Source: JAQUOA01 sp037443785 (GTDB lineage Bacteria > Bacteroidota > Ignavibacteria > UBA10030 > UBA8401). Taken from it: a stretch of DNA of 64,000 bases. The number at the start of each line of letters is the position of its first letter. The first letter of the stretch is position 1. The stretch covers positions 1 through 64,000 of the forward strand of contig JBBINR010000012.1 of NCBI GenBank assembly GCA_037443785.1, written 5' to 3'. The notes below the pieces were generated by a model that made no database searches, had not been told where the DNA came from, and saw only the letters and a list, made by a program, of their open reading frames with translations. Position numbers and translations under genes: made by a program. Shown here piece after piece: positions 7,925 to 16,823 of the stretch.

Positions 7925-9194
7925 ATGCTAATGTTCCTTGGTATAACATTGCGGCAAACTTTGTGCCATCGGCAACGCAAATATCATCAGGAACTGCCTG
8001 TCCTGTAGTGAAAAATGAAACGGGTAATTTTGTTTTCTGCGCAATATTATACAGTGGACCAAAAATAGCCGCCTCATCAAGTTTTGTGAATAAAAGGTGA
8101 GTCGGTTCAACCACTTGATATTTTGCAACAATATCGGTCAATGTTGGCGTATTAGTTTGACCGCTGACCACAAGGTGAACTTCATCCGCTTTTGCTGCAG
8201 CAATCACTTTCTTTAATTCTTGAAGTTCTTTTTTGGCATTCTGACTTCGGCCTACAGTATCAATAAAAATTACATCATGCCGTTGGAACTTTTTTATTGC
8301 AGTTTGAAGATCCGAAGCGCGATAGACAACCTGCATGGGAATATCGGCGATAACGGCAAAAGTTTTCAATTGTTCAATCGCGCCTATCCGATACGTATCG
8401 CACGAGATTAAACCGACACTTTTCCCGTGTACCAATTTTTCTGTCGCAGCAAGCTTTGCAATCGTTGTTGTCTTACCAACACCGGTTGGTCCGACAAGAA
8501 CAACAGTCTTTGTTTTTTTGGATGTTTGACGCTGTGCTCGACTACTGGTAAATTGATCCGCCAGAATGTTGAGCACAATCTGCTCAACATTCATCCGATT
8601 CGGGATTTTTTCTCCCGAAAATTTTTTCATGATTTGATTCGTAATTCCAAGGACAATCTTTTCATCAATATCCTGCTGAAGTAGCGTGAGATACGCCTCT
8701 TTGATCGACTCAGGCATTTCACCAAAATGCTTGTATTGCAATTGCTGTGTAAGTGTCTGCAGCAATCCCTTCATATCTTCAATATCAGCTTTTAATTGAA
8801 CGATATCGGATGTCTCACGAACATTATGCGAAACTGGTTTTTCCTCATCACGCTGCAGTGCACGATCCTCAAATGAGCCGGACATTTGTTTTAAACTTTC
8901 GAGAATGCTTGCGGTGTCGATATCATTGGCGTCAGACGCATTCTTTGACTCCAGCAAAAATGGTTGTCTTACACTTTGGCGTGAATACGTCTGCGGCAAC
9001 GAATGTTCTTTCCCTCGAATTGGGTTCTCATCGATAGCCGCAGTAATCTCTACTTTTTCACCGCCGACTGATTTCAACAATCCGCCTTTCGATATTTTCC
9101 GTGTGTGAAGAATGATCGCTTCCTGACCGAGTTCTTTTTTCATTTGTTCGGTTGCTTCTTTAATATTCGAAGCAACAAATTTTTTAATTCGCAT
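7917..9194 (-). CDS. flhF: SRP-family GTPase FlhF (flagellar placement)
   Basis: FlhF is a membrane-targeted GTPase that marks the site, often the pole, where the flagellum is built. The 425-residue product has the B domain at the N-terminus (MRIKKFVASNIKEA, LGQEAIILHTRKI), then a low-complexity linker. An N domain starts around 160, and the G domain has Walker A GPTGVGKT at 235-242, DTYRIGAIEQL and a DTVGRSQ motif. The DTVGRS form keeps the G3 aspartate. It overlaps flhA (by 11 bases) and flhG (by 8 bases). Presence of both FlhF and FlhG points to polar or otherwise patterned flagellation. Confidence 0.96.
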   Translation of the reverse strand: MRIKKFVASNIKEATEQMKKELGQEAIILHTRKISKGGLLKSVGGEKVEITAAIDENPIRGKEHSLPQTYSRQSVRQPFLLESKNASDANDIDTASILESLKQMSGSFEDRALQRDEEKPVSHNVRETSDIVQLKADIEDMKGLLQTLTQQLQYKHFGEMPESIKEAYLTLLQQDIDEKIVLGITNQIMKKFSGEKIPNRMNVEQIVLNILADQFTSSRAQRQTSKKTKTVVLVGPTGVGKTTTIAKLAATEKLVHGKSVGLISCDTYRIGAIEQLKTFAVIADIPMQVVYRASDLQTAIKKFQRHDVIFIDTVGRSQNAKKELQELKKVIAAAKADEVHLVVSGQTNTPTLTDIVAKYQVVEPTHLLFTKLDEAAIFGPLYNIAQKTKLPVSFFTTGQAVPDDICVADGTKFAAMLYQGTLAYA

Positions 9195-11286
9195 CTGGGA
9201 CCTCCAATTTGGCTATGAATTCAATATCCGTTTCGGGCGGTAGTTCGGTAAACGAAAGGACGGTTACTGTTGGGAATGCTGTATGTACTAATCGATAAAA
9301 ATATGGCCGCACCGTTGCCGCGCAAAGAATAATCGGATGGTGTCCGAGTACCACAGCGGTTTCAAGGCACTGCTGAAGCGAGCGTTGAATATCGTTAATC
9401 AGTGTCGGCGATAACCCAAGGCTGGCACTGTTTTCTCTGTTGCTTTGCAATGCGTTCGTCATGATTTGTTCCAATCGCGGATCCATACCAATTGAATAAA
9501 TAACTCCGGTCGAACTGCTGAACAATCTCGCAATCGTTTCGGAAAGTGAATGACGAACATATTCCGTAAGCACGTCAACGTTTTTTGTCACACGGGAATA
9601 ATCGATCAACGATTCGAGAATGGTCACGAGATCCCGGATAGGGATTCCTTCCTTCAAAAGATTTTGCAATACCTTTTGCACATTACCGATCGGCAGATTA
9701 TCAGGATTTAATTCTTCAACCACCGCCGGATATTCGCGCTTCAAGTTTTCGACCAACTTCTTTGTGTCCTGACGTGAAAGAATTTTATCGGCATTCGTTC
9801 GCAAAATTTCCTGCATGTGTGTTGAAAGGACCGATGCAGGCTCAACAACAGTATAGCCGAGAATTTCTGCTTCGGTTCTATGTTGTTCAGTAATCCACAC
9901 TGCCGGCATTCCAAAGGCAGGTTCCTTTACTTTAATTCCTTCAACTTCGCTCTCAATATTTCCTGGGCTCATCGCCAAATACCGATCAACCATTAATCGG
10001 TCGGTGATAACCACATTTCCCCGAATCTTAAACACGTATTGATTTGGATCGAGTTGGAGATTATCACGCACTCTGATTGGAGGAATGATAATGCCAAGCT
10101 CAATTGCCAATTGTTTTCTCAGGTTCGTAATTCGATTAAACAAATCTCCGCCTTGTGCTTCATCAACAAGCGAAATCAATCCATATCCAATTTCGAGCTC
10201 AAGAGCATCAACCTGCAGATAGTCTTCAATGTTTTCTTCGGTCTTTTTAATTTCTTTTGGCTTTTCTTGAACATCTTTTTGTTTTTTATCGGTGTCGTTT
10301 TTTGTATGGACATAACCAATCACACCCGTGATTCCGGAGAGGAAAAGGAATGGGATCGTCGGCAATCCGGGAATGATCGCAAACAGCATTAAAGTCCCGG
10401 AAGCAATCAGCAATGCCTTAGAATTTCCGAAAATTTGCCCGCCGACTTCCTGATCGAGCTTATTGCCGGACGCACTGCGCGTTACAACCATACCGGCAGC
10501 CGTTGCGATAATCAACGCAGGAATTTGTGAGACTAACCCATCCCCAACTGTTAACATCGTATAATTCTTTAACGCCTGTGTAAACGAAAGATCACGCTGC
10601 ACCACGCCGATGATAAATCCACCGATCACATTCACGACATTGATAATGAGACCCGCAACTGCATCGCCACGGACAAATTTACTTGCACCATCCATTGCCC
10701 CGTAAAATTCAGCTTCGCGAGCAATTTGTGCCCGGCGGTTTCGTGCTTCGGTTTCGGTAATTAAACCGGCATTCATATCCGCATCGATCGCCATTTGTTT
10801 TCCCGGCATGGCATCAAGAGTAAATCGCGCCGCAACTTCAGAAATTCTGCCTGAACCTTTTACGATGACGATGAATTGAATTAAGATCAAAATGATAAAG
10901 ATGATGAATCCGACAACGTAATTTCCTTCGACGACAAAGGAACCAAATGAGCTGATCACTTCTCCGGCATATCCTTCACCAAGTATTAACCGAGTCGATG
11001 CAACATTGAGAGACAGGCGAAAAATTGTCAATACAAGCAGTAAGGCAGGAAATACTGATATCTCCAGCGGATGTGTGATATACATCGATACCATCAAGAT
11101 CAAAATTGCCATAGCAATATTTGTTGCAAGAAAAATATCAAGAAGAATCGGCGGCAGCGGGATGATCATTAACGCAAGAATTGCTATGACAGAAACAGCG
11201 AGTACGATATCGCTATTTCGTCCCAAAGCACGAAGAATATTATTATTCGTTAACGTTTGCGGTATTGCCGCAGATGGAGTGCTCAT
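9184..11286 (-). CDS. flhA: Flagellar type III export gate protein FlhA
   Basis: FlhA is the large export-gate subunit of the flagellar type III secretion system; its cytoplasmic ring docks chaperone-substrate complexes. The 700-residue length is normal. The N-terminal half has about eight membrane helices. The conserved FHIPEP loop region reads GSGRISEVAARFTLDAMPGKQMAIDAD, with GLITETEARNRR following. The C-terminal cytoplasmic domain occupies roughly residues 360-700 (VDALELEIGYGLISLVDE onward). It lies 9 bases after flhB and overlaps flhF. Confidence 0.97.
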   Translation of the reverse strand: MSTPSAAIPQTLTNNNILRALGRNSDIVLAVSVIAILALMIIPLPPILLDIFLATNIAMAILILMVSMYITHPLEISVFPALLLVLTIFRLSLNVASTRLILGEGYAGEVISSFGSFVVEGNYVVGFIIFIILILIQFIVIVKGSGRISEVAARFTLDAMPGKQMAIDADMNAGLITETEARNRRAQIAREAEFYGAMDGASKFVRGDAVAGLIINVVNVIGGFIIGVVQRDLSFTQALKNYTMLTVGDGLVSQIPALIIATAAGMVVTRSASGNKLDQEVGGQIFGNSKALLIASGTLMLFAIIPGLPTIPFLFLSGITGVIGYVHTKNDTDKKQKDVQEKPKEIKKTEENIEDYLQVDALELEIGYGLISLVDEAQGGDLFNRITNLRKQLAIELGIIIPPIRVRDNLQLDPNQYVFKIRGNVVITDRLMVDRYLAMSPGNIESEVEGIKVKEPAFGMPAVWITEQHRTEAEILGYTVVEPASVLSTHMQEILRTNADKILSRQDTKKLVENLKREYPAVVEELNPDNLPIGNVQKVLQNLLKEGIPIRDLVTILESLIDYSRVTKNVDVLTEYVRHSLSETIARLFSSSTGVIYSIGMDPRLEQIMTNALQSNRENSASLGLSPTLINDIQRSLQQCLETAVVLGHHPIILCAATVRPYFYRLVHTAFPTVTVLSFTELPPETDIEFIAKLEVPDAN

Positions 11287-11295
11287 AAATTTTCG

Positions 11296-12375
11296 TTACG
11301 CTCTCTTTAAATTTTTTAAGCGAAAGATATAGGCAAGAATTTGCGCTACAGCCTGAAACAGCTGTTCAGGAATCTGGTCTCCGATTTCAACTGACTTAAA
11401 CAATGCCTGCGCCAGCGGTTTATCTTCAACAATCGGAACGCCGTGTTGTTTTGCAATCTCTTTTATTTTTAAGGCAATCAAGTCGGCACCTTTCGCAACA
11501 ACTTTTGGCGCGGACATTTTCTTCGTATCGTATTTTAATGCAACGGCAAAGTGTGTCGGGTTGGTTACAACGACATCAGCTTTCGGCACGTCGGCCATCA
11601 TTCTTTTGTAGGCGATCTGTCGCTGCACAGTCTTTATTCTTCCCTTCACAGTGGGATCACCTTCGGACATTTTGTATTCTTCTTTCACTTCCTGTTTCGT
11701 CATCCGTAGATTCTTTTCATACTCAAACTTCTGATAAAAATAATCGAACGCTGCCAACACAAAAAACGCGATACCGACATTCAGGATAACTTTCGACACT
11801 GCGGAAATCATAAACCCGCCGATACTTTCAACGTCACTATCAACAAGCACAATCGAATCAGTGATAAGTTTGTCAATAACATTGTAGGCAACGATTCCAA
11901 CGATAATTGATTTCGCAGCGCCTTTTCCTAATTCAACCAATGAATGAGTTGAAAACAACACTCGCTTAATGCCGGCAATTGGATTCAGTTTAGACCATTT
12001 CAATTCGAGGGCTTTAGGCGAAAACATAAAACCGGTTTGCAACAGATTGGAAACAATTCCCAGCACCATCAAAGCACCAAGCATTGGCAGAAGCGATACC
12101 GCAAGGAATGAAACAATCAGGTAGATAAAATGATGAATCGCTGTCGCACTCACTTCAATCGTATGCGTATTCGTCAGCGTATATTTGAACATGCTGCTCA
12201 TCTGCCCATACATCGTTGAACCGAACAGCAGAATGGTAAAAGAGCCGAACAGCAGGATTACCGCAGAATTAAGATCCATGCTCTTTGCCACCATGCCTTT
12301 TTCACGCGATTCGGATTTCTTTTTATCCGACGCAGGCTCAGTGCGCTCATCGCTATCTGGTTTTTCGTCAGCCAT
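11296..12375 (-). CDS. flhB: Flagellar export switch protein FlhB
   Basis: FlhB switches export from rod/hook to filament substrates. The 359-residue product starts with a charged cytoplasmic tail, then has four membrane helices (about 38-210). The C-terminal domain carries the autocleavage motif NPTH at residues 272-275. Its start overlaps the fliR stop by one base. The C-terminus is slightly extended beyond the fold, as in many FlhBs. All features needed for the specificity switch with FliK (19306-20874) are intact. Confidence 0.97.
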   Translation of the reverse strand: MADEKPDSDERTEPASDKKKSESREKGMVAKSMDLNSAVILLFGSFTILLFGSTMYGQMSSMFKYTLTNTHTIEVSATAIHHFIYLIVSFLAVSLLPMLGALMVLGIVSNLLQTGFMFSPKALELKWSKLNPIAGIKRVLFSTHSLVELGKGAAKSIIVGIVAYNVIDKLITDSIVLVDSDVESIGGFMISAVSKVILNVGIAFFVLAAFDYFYQKFEYEKNLRMTKQEVKEEYKMSEGDPTVKGRIKTVQRQIAYKRMMADVPKADVVVTNPTHFAVALKYDTKKMSAPKVVAKGADLIALKIKEIAKQHGVPIVEDKPLAQALFKSVEIGDQIPEQLFQAVAQILAYIFRLKNLKRA

Positions 12376-13142
12376 TACATCAACCTTATCAATTCAATGA
12401 TCGAAGATTCAAACACCGAAAGAATTTTCTTGAATACGAAAGCAAGAATTGGAACAGTCGCAACAAGTACAATCATGCCGATCCCAATCTTGAGTGAAAA
12501 AATTACGCCGAAGATATTCATCTGCGGCATTGCTTTATTTAAAATTCCGAGGGAAACGTTTGCAAGGAAAAGAGAAACCATTAATGGCGCGGCGATTTTT
12601 ACTCCGACAACGAATATTTGACCGGTAAGAGCGATCAACAACGTGATTGCTTTTTGGCCCATATTCCATTGACCGATTGGAATGAATTCATAACTTGTCT
12701 GCAATGCCTCAAGAATAAAATGATGTCCGTTCATCAAAATGAAGATCATCAACAAATAGATATACAGCATTTCACCAAGCACAGGAAATGAAGCGTTGTT
12801 TTCGGGATCATACATCATCGCCATGGAAAATCCCATATCCACGCCGATGATATCGCCAGCGTAGCGGACTCCCGCAAAAATAATTCCAATCGCAAATCCA
12901 ATTGATGCCCCCGTTAAAATTTCTTTTAGTGCGACGACAACGATTCCCCATAATTTTAATTGTATCGCCGCACCATGGTTCATATTGAATGAAAAGAGAA
13001 CGAATGCTAAGAAAAATCCTAACGCTGCTTTAATCTGTACGGGAACCGCTGAATGGCCAAACATCGGAGATGTCACAAGTAAACTTGAGACTCTGAGAAA
13101 AATCATCAGGAAGAGAACAAATTGATCGACGTACAATTCCAC
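12375..13142 (-). CDS. fliR: Flagellar export gate protein FliR
   Basis: FliR forms the core of the export gate with FliP and FliQ. The 255-residue product has six or so hydrophobic segments and the family segments FLRVSSLLVTSPMFG near the N-terminus and DIIGVDMGFSMAMMYDP mid-protein. Its start is 3 bases after the fliQ stop, and its end overlaps the flhB start. Position and size match the classic fliP-fliQ-fliR-flhB order. Confidence 0.96.
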   Translation of the reverse strand: MELYVDQFVLFLMIFLRVSSLLVTSPMFGHSAVPVQIKAALGFFLAFVLFSFNMNHGAAIQLKLWGIVVVALKEILTGASIGFAIGIIFAGVRYAGDIIGVDMGFSMAMMYDPENNASFPVLGEMLYIYLLMIFILMNGHHFILEALQTSYEFIPIGQWNMGQKAITLLIALTGQIFVVGVKIAAPLMVSLFLANVSLGILNKAMPQMNIFGVIFSLKIGIGMIVLVATVPILAFVFKKILSVFESSIIELIRLM

Positions 13143-13145
13143 GAT

Positions 13146-13412
13146 TTACCTCATTGTCGCAAGCTGTTGGAAAAGATTGATCGTAAAAGTTGTCATTACA
13201 TCCATCATCCACGGTAATGTCAATACAACGACCACGGCGATGACAATCATCTTTGGTACAAATGTCAATGTCACTTCCTGAATCGATGTTGCCGCCTGCA
13301 AAATTGAAATAATTAATCCGACAATAAGCGACAGCAGCAACACAGGCGTTGAAATCAACAGCATTGTGTAAAATGCTTCCCGAACCAAATGCACAACAAA
13401 TTCTTCAGTCAT
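13146..13412 (-). CDS. fliQ: Flagellar export gate protein FliQ
   Basis: FliQ is a small export-gate subunit with two membrane helices. Starting at ATG 13412 gives 88 residues, the family's usual 89. It begins MTEEFVVHLVREAFYTML and contains VGLIISILQAATSIQEVTLTFVPK, the FliQ signature. A longer in-frame reading from 13463 would add 17 residues overlapping fliP and is rejected on family length. It lies 8 bases after fliP. Confidence 0.96.
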   Translation of the reverse strand: MTEEFVVHLVREAFYTMLLISTPVLLLSLIVGLIISILQAATSIQEVTLTFVPKMIVIAVVVVLTLPWMMDVMTTFTINLFQQLATMR

Positions 13413-13420
13413 TTTTTTCT

Positions 13421-14173
13421 CTATTGAAAACTTGATATGAGTGAACCAATTACCAAATGCCATCCATCGACGAGAATGAAAAGCAATATTTTGAATGGAA
13501 GTGAAACCATACCGGGGGGAAGCATCATCATTCCCATGGACATTAGAATGCTTGCAACAACCAAATCAATAATTAAAAATGGAACGAATAGAACGAACCC
13601 CATTTGAAAGCCAATACGCATTTCGCTGATAGCAAATGACGGAATGAGAACGTGAATAGGAATATCGTTTCGATTATTTGGCTTGTTCATCTTGCTCATT
13701 TTTACGAACAATGCAAGATCTTCTTCACGTGTCTGCTTGAACATAAAGTCTTTCAGCGGAACTATTGCTTTATCATAGGCATCAGTGACGGTAAGCTTGT
13801 TATTCATGTATGGCTGAAGTGCATCGGCATTAACTTTGTCCCACACCGGAGACATAACAAAAAATGTGAGGAACATCGCCAGCCCCAATAATATTTGCGG
13901 CGGCGGCATTTGCGGAGTTCCCATTGCTTGTTTTAAAAAATGGAGCACGATAATGATACGCGTAAACGCTGTCGTTAAAATCAACAGCGCCGGTGCAAGA
14001 GATAAGACAGTCATCAGAAACAAAATCTGAAGGGTAACGGAAACGTCTTCAGGTTTTGTCGCTTTCCCGACTTCGATGCTTACTTTCGGGAGCGCTAATT
14101 GCTTTGTTTGAGCAGGAACAACAGAAATTCCGATTGCGAGAAGTAATACGATAAAAATAATTTTTTTTGCCAT
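13421..14173 (-). CDS. fliP: Flagellar export gate protein FliP
   Basis: FliP is the main pore-lining subunit of the export gate. The ATG at 14173 gives a 250-residue protein opening with a cleavable signal peptide (MAKKIIFIVLLLAIGISVVPAQ), as usual for FliP. A TTG at 14224 overlapping the fliO stop is the alternative and would add 17 residues. Family motifs seen are LTAFTRIIIVLHFLKQAMGT, PPPQILLGLAMFLTFFVMSP and SMGMMMLPPGMVSLPFKILLF. It ends in the typical DGWHLVIGSLI. Confidence 0.95.
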   Translation of the reverse strand: MAKKIIFIVLLLAIGISVVPAQTKQLALPKVSIEVGKATKPEDVSVTLQILFLMTVLSLAPALLILTTAFTRIIIVLHFLKQAMGTPQMPPPQILLGLAMFLTFFVMSPVWDKVNADALQPYMNNKLTVTDAYDKAIVPLKDFMFKQTREEDLALFVKMSKMNKPNNRNDIPIHVLIPSFAISEMRIGFQMGFVLFVPFLIIDLVVASILMSMGMMMLPPGMVSLPFKILLFILVDGWHLVIGSLISSFQ

Positions 14174-14220
14174 TGATACATCATATTCCGCTTCCTTGCG
14201 ATGAATATGCAGCGCGTTCC

Positions 14221-14655
14221 TCAATCCATTGAACCGGTGCGCTTCTTAATTACATTTTTTGATTTTTGTTTCGACACAGAAAACAGCTCTTGAATGCTCG
14301 GGAATTGCGTGACGAAATCTCTCGTGCTGTTCACGATCGATTGCTTCGACGTCGATGCATTCAGTGTTTCATGAAGGAGGTGATACTGTAGATCGTTTTC
14401 TTCGATCTCCCCGAGTAATTGTATTTTTTGTTCCGTCGATGAAACGATATATCCTTTGTTGCATACTTTGAGAACATACAACGCTTGCTTTGGCTGCAGC
14501 ATTCTATGCCCCAAGATCTCAATATTGATCCTTTGGCTTTTTGATGTCTTTGTGGAACCGACAAACCGTTTGGCAACCTTACTGATTCCAAACATCAATA
14601 ACAAAACACCGGCGAGCGACAGAATCATCTGGAAAACAGGTATTTCCACTGTCAT
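14221..14655 (-). CDS. fliO: Flagellar export assembly protein FliO
   Basis: FliO helps assemble the FliP ring. The 144-residue product has one membrane helix near the N-terminus (residues ~6-22), then a FliO domain (RINIEILGHRMLQPKQALYVLKVCNKGYIVSSTEQKIQLLGEI read in parts), which is the SH3-like segment typical of the family. A basic tail ends the protein. FliO is poorly conserved; the call also rests on position between fliN (4-base overlap) and fliP. Confidence 0.88.
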   Translation of the reverse strand: MTVEIPVFQMILSLAGVLLLMFGISKVAKRFVGSTKTSKSQRINIEILGHRMLQPKQALYVLKVCNKGYIVSSTEQKIQLLGEIEENDLQYHLLHETLNASTSKQSIVNSTRDFVTQFPSIQELFSVSKQKSKNVIKKRTGSMD

Positions 14656-14981
14656 CCTCCGATATTCTTTAATCGTTCCGAGGAATCGACCAAACTTGTG
14701 ATGCGAATTCCAAAATGCTTTTCGATCACGACGACTTCTCCTTCGGCAACTTTTTTTCCGTTTACCAAAATATCGACCGGCTCGCTGGCGAGTTTGTCCA
14801 ATTCGATAATCGATCCGCGCTGCAGTTCAAGAATATCCTTAATCAACATCCTGGTGTGTCCAAGTTCAATCGCTACCTGAAGATTCAGATCCATTAAAAG
14901 GTCAAGTTTACTTTCTCTCAGAAGATCGCTTGGATCTTTCTTTCCTGTCGACGATTGTTCGATGACTGCTTGTTCTTCCAT
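14652..14981 (-). CDS. fliN: Flagellar motor switch protein FliN
   Basis: FliN is a C-ring switch component. The 109-residue, single-domain (SpoA) form is seen, with MDLNLQVAIELGHTRMLIKDIL, then RGSIIELDKLASEPVDILVNG, then GEVVVIEKHFGIRITSLV. There is no CheC-like extension, so it is FliN rather than FliY. It overlaps fliO by 4 bases and follows fliM by 23 bases. Confidence 0.96.
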   Translation of the reverse strand: MEEQAVIEQSSTGKKDPSDLLRESKLDLLMDLNLQVAIELGHTRMLIKDILELQRGSIIELDKLASEPVDILVNGKKVAEGEVVVIEKHFGIRITSLVDSSERLKNIGG

Positions 14982-15004
14982 ACGTTTTTCCTTTTCTCAA
15001 TTCC

Positions 15005-16003
15005 TTAATGAGATAGTTGTTTTATACTTTCAATTTGAATGGCAAGATGATCGTTCGCTATGCCCGGTCGGCCGACAAATCGTGTCGCTCCCCCGATATC
15101 AACATTCACCAATCCGTCGGTAGGTATTGTCGTCTTGAGAACGTCCGATACTTCCAATTGCAGCAGTTCTCTGACTGTCAGGTTAGCCGTTCCAAGCATA
15201 ATGGATACAGGAACTTTGGTTTGCGCAATTTTATTTGTCATTGCGTTCGACCATTCTTTTTTTCCGTTCGCGATCGATGTGCCTGACGCTGCAGTTTGGG
15301 TATTGATCTTGCTTAACTCGTCTTCCAAAGCGAATGTCGGAAAGCAAATGCTCATCATAAATTTTTGATCGCCGACAGTAACTTGAAGAGACACCAGTAA
15401 AACAATTTCGCTTGTTGGAGCAACCTGAACAAATTCTCCTTCAGTTTCGTACCGTTCTATTTGAAATGAAAACGGCGCGATTGTTTTCCACGCCTTTTGT
15501 AAATCTCCGACGGCCCGCTGAATGATGCCCCGAATAATTGTTTGTTCGATTTGCGTCAACAGCCGTGCGTTCTTTTCTTCGCCGACGGTTCCGCCGAGCA
15601 GACGAGAAACGATGGCTAGCACTAATTGACTGTTGAGCTCCAGCACTGCAAGGGCATCATTTTCCACAATTTTAAAAATGAACAAACAGCTTGGGCTGCC
15701 GATCGAAAGAACATATTCCGAATAAAATAACTGATCGATCGATGCAAGTGAAATATTGACTGTCGTCTGCAATCGGGAGATGAGATACGAACTGAATGAT
15801 TCCGCGAAACTTTCATGGACTGCTTGTAAAGTGCGCAGTTGATTTTTTGAAAGTCGATGCGGCTGGCGGAAATCGAACGCCAATACTTCTTTACCGGATT
15901 TTGTTTCTGTGGGTTTCTTTTCTTCCTTAGAAACGTCGACAGAACCGCTGCTGATCCCTGCCAGTAAATTGTCAATCTCTTGCTGCGAAAGTAATTCTGC
16001 CAT
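15005..16003 (-). CDS. fliM: Flagellar motor switch protein FliM
   Basis: FliM is the C-ring protein that binds phosphorylated CheY. The 332-residue product has the N-terminal CheY-binding peptide LSQQEIDNLLAG (residues 5-16), the CheC-like middle domain (about 45-235, HESFAESFSSYLISRLQTTV) and a C-terminal SpoA domain (about 255-325). It lies 4 bases after fliL. The intact N-terminal motif supports classic CheY-controlled switching, fitting the CheZ-like phosphatase encoded at 31697-32428. Confidence 0.96.
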   Translation of the reverse strand: MAELLSQQEIDNLLAGISSGSVDVSKEEKKPTETKSGKEVLAFDFRQPHRLSKNQLRTLQAVHESFAESFSSYLISRLQTTVNISLASIDQLFYSEYVLSIGSPSCLFIFKIVENDALAVLELNSQLVLAIVSRLLGGTVGEEKNARLLTQIEQTIIRGIIQRAVGDLQKAWKTIAPFSFQIERYETEGEFVQVAPTSEIVLLVSLQVTVGDQKFMMSICFPTFALEDELSKINTQTAASGTSIANGKKEWSNAMTNKIAQTKVPVSIMLGTANLTVRELLQLEVSDVLKTTIPTDGLVNVDIGGATRFVGRPGIANDHLAIQIESIKQLSH

Positions 16004-16007
16004 ACGA

Positions 16008-16529
16008 TTATTGGATGATGAATTTGCTGAAATAAATATTTTTTATTTTGCCTTTCGAGAGCGTTAAATTCAATTTTTGCTGCATTTCATTTTTCAAGAC
16101 ATCTTTAAATTGCGGCGACGTCAGCTCTTCTAGGCCTTTGCTTGTCAAAATTGAATTCAAAATATCTCGTGTCTGAACTTCTTTTTGCTCCAGCTCTGCT
16201 TTGATCTCTGCGCTTGGGACTTCAATGCCGACCGTTGTCAATAAAAATCGCGTCCCATTTGTTCCGGCAGGATTAACAATAATATCCTTGATAACCAGAA
16301 CCTGCGATTGAATATCTTCAGTGCCTGCTTCTTGGGTCACAGCCGCTGAAGCAGCATGCGGCGACATTCCCGGTGCAATAAACTTCACAAAAATGAAATA
16401 GAGTAAAACTATTTGAACTAAGACAATTGGAATTCCAATTATCAAAATTTTTTTAAGATCGAATGAAGATTTTGGAGCAGCTTCGACTTGAGGCGCTGGT
16501 GCTGTTGGTATTGTTGTCTCTTTGGCCAT
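16008..16529 (-). CDS. fliL: Flagellar basal body protein FliL (first gene of the export/switch operon)
   Basis: FliL surrounds or supports the stator units. The 173-residue product has a short cytoplasmic tail, one membrane helix (residues ~28-52) and a periplasmic FliL domain ending in NIYFSKFIIQ, the usual FliL terminus. ATG at 16529 is preceded by AAAGGGA. A well-matched sigma54 promoter lies 30 bases upstream (16559-16574), so fliL heads a ~16-kb operon reaching flgH. Confidence 0.94.
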   Translation of the reverse strand: MAKETTIPTAPAPQVEAAPKSSFDLKKILIIGIPIVLVQIVLLYFIFVKFIAPGMSPHAASAAVTQEAGTEDIQSQVLVIKDIIVNPAGTNGTRFLLTTVGIEVPSAEIKAELEQKEVQTRDILNSILTSKGLEELTSPQFKDVLKNEMQQKLNLTLSKGKIKNIYFSKFIIQ

Positions 16530-16558
16530 AAAATATCCCTTTCTTCACATCAAACTTG

Positions 16559-16574
16559 TGCAAAGGGTATGCCA
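16559..16574 (-). promoter_or_regulatory. Sigma54 promoter upstream of fliL
   Basis: On the minus strand the sequence is TGGCATACCCTTTGCA. It matches the -24/-12 consensus TGGCAC-N5-TTGCA at all but one position, with exact GG-N10-GC spacing. The -12 GC lies about 30 bases before the fliL ATG. The window encodes a GAFTGA-containing sigma54 activator (54922-56340). The upstream activator site was not identified; the region 16590-16750 is AT-rich. Confidence 0.82.
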
Positions 16575-16758
16575 TCAAAACATGAAAAATGACGTTAAAA
16601 GGAAGGCTTTTTATTGAGATTTTCGAGCAAGCAAAGTATTACCAATGGTAGAGATGCTGAATATTAGCCACATGATTAAAATATCGGTAGTCGACGATAA
16701 CAGTCGACAAAATCATTTTATCGCCAACAAATAAAAAGGCAATTCGAAAAAGAATAAA

Positions 16759-16789
16759 TCTTACGGAGGCTTTTACAGCCTCCGTAAGA
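16759..16789 (-). terminator. Intrinsic terminator after flgE
   Basis: A perfect 12-base inverted repeat (TCTTACGGAGGC and its complement) surrounds a 7-base loop. On the minus strand it is followed by the T-rich ATTTATTCTTTTT. It lies about 35 bases past the flgE stop and separates the flgB-flgE operon from the sigma54 promoter of fliL. Confidence 0.85.
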
Positions 16790-16823
16790 GTGTTAATTGA
16801 AGCTAAGAAGATTCAACTGAAGA

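Noticed and set aside
13146..13463. FliQ with a 17-residue N-terminal extension
   Set aside because: The extension lies within fliP and makes the protein longer than the family; the internal ATG gives the usual length.
16690..16708. Two GTCGAC palindromes 7 bases apart upstream of the fliL promoter
   Set aside because: A short self-complementary hexamer occurring twice is weak evidence for an activator site; no second copy of the arrangement near the flgB promoter was noticed.
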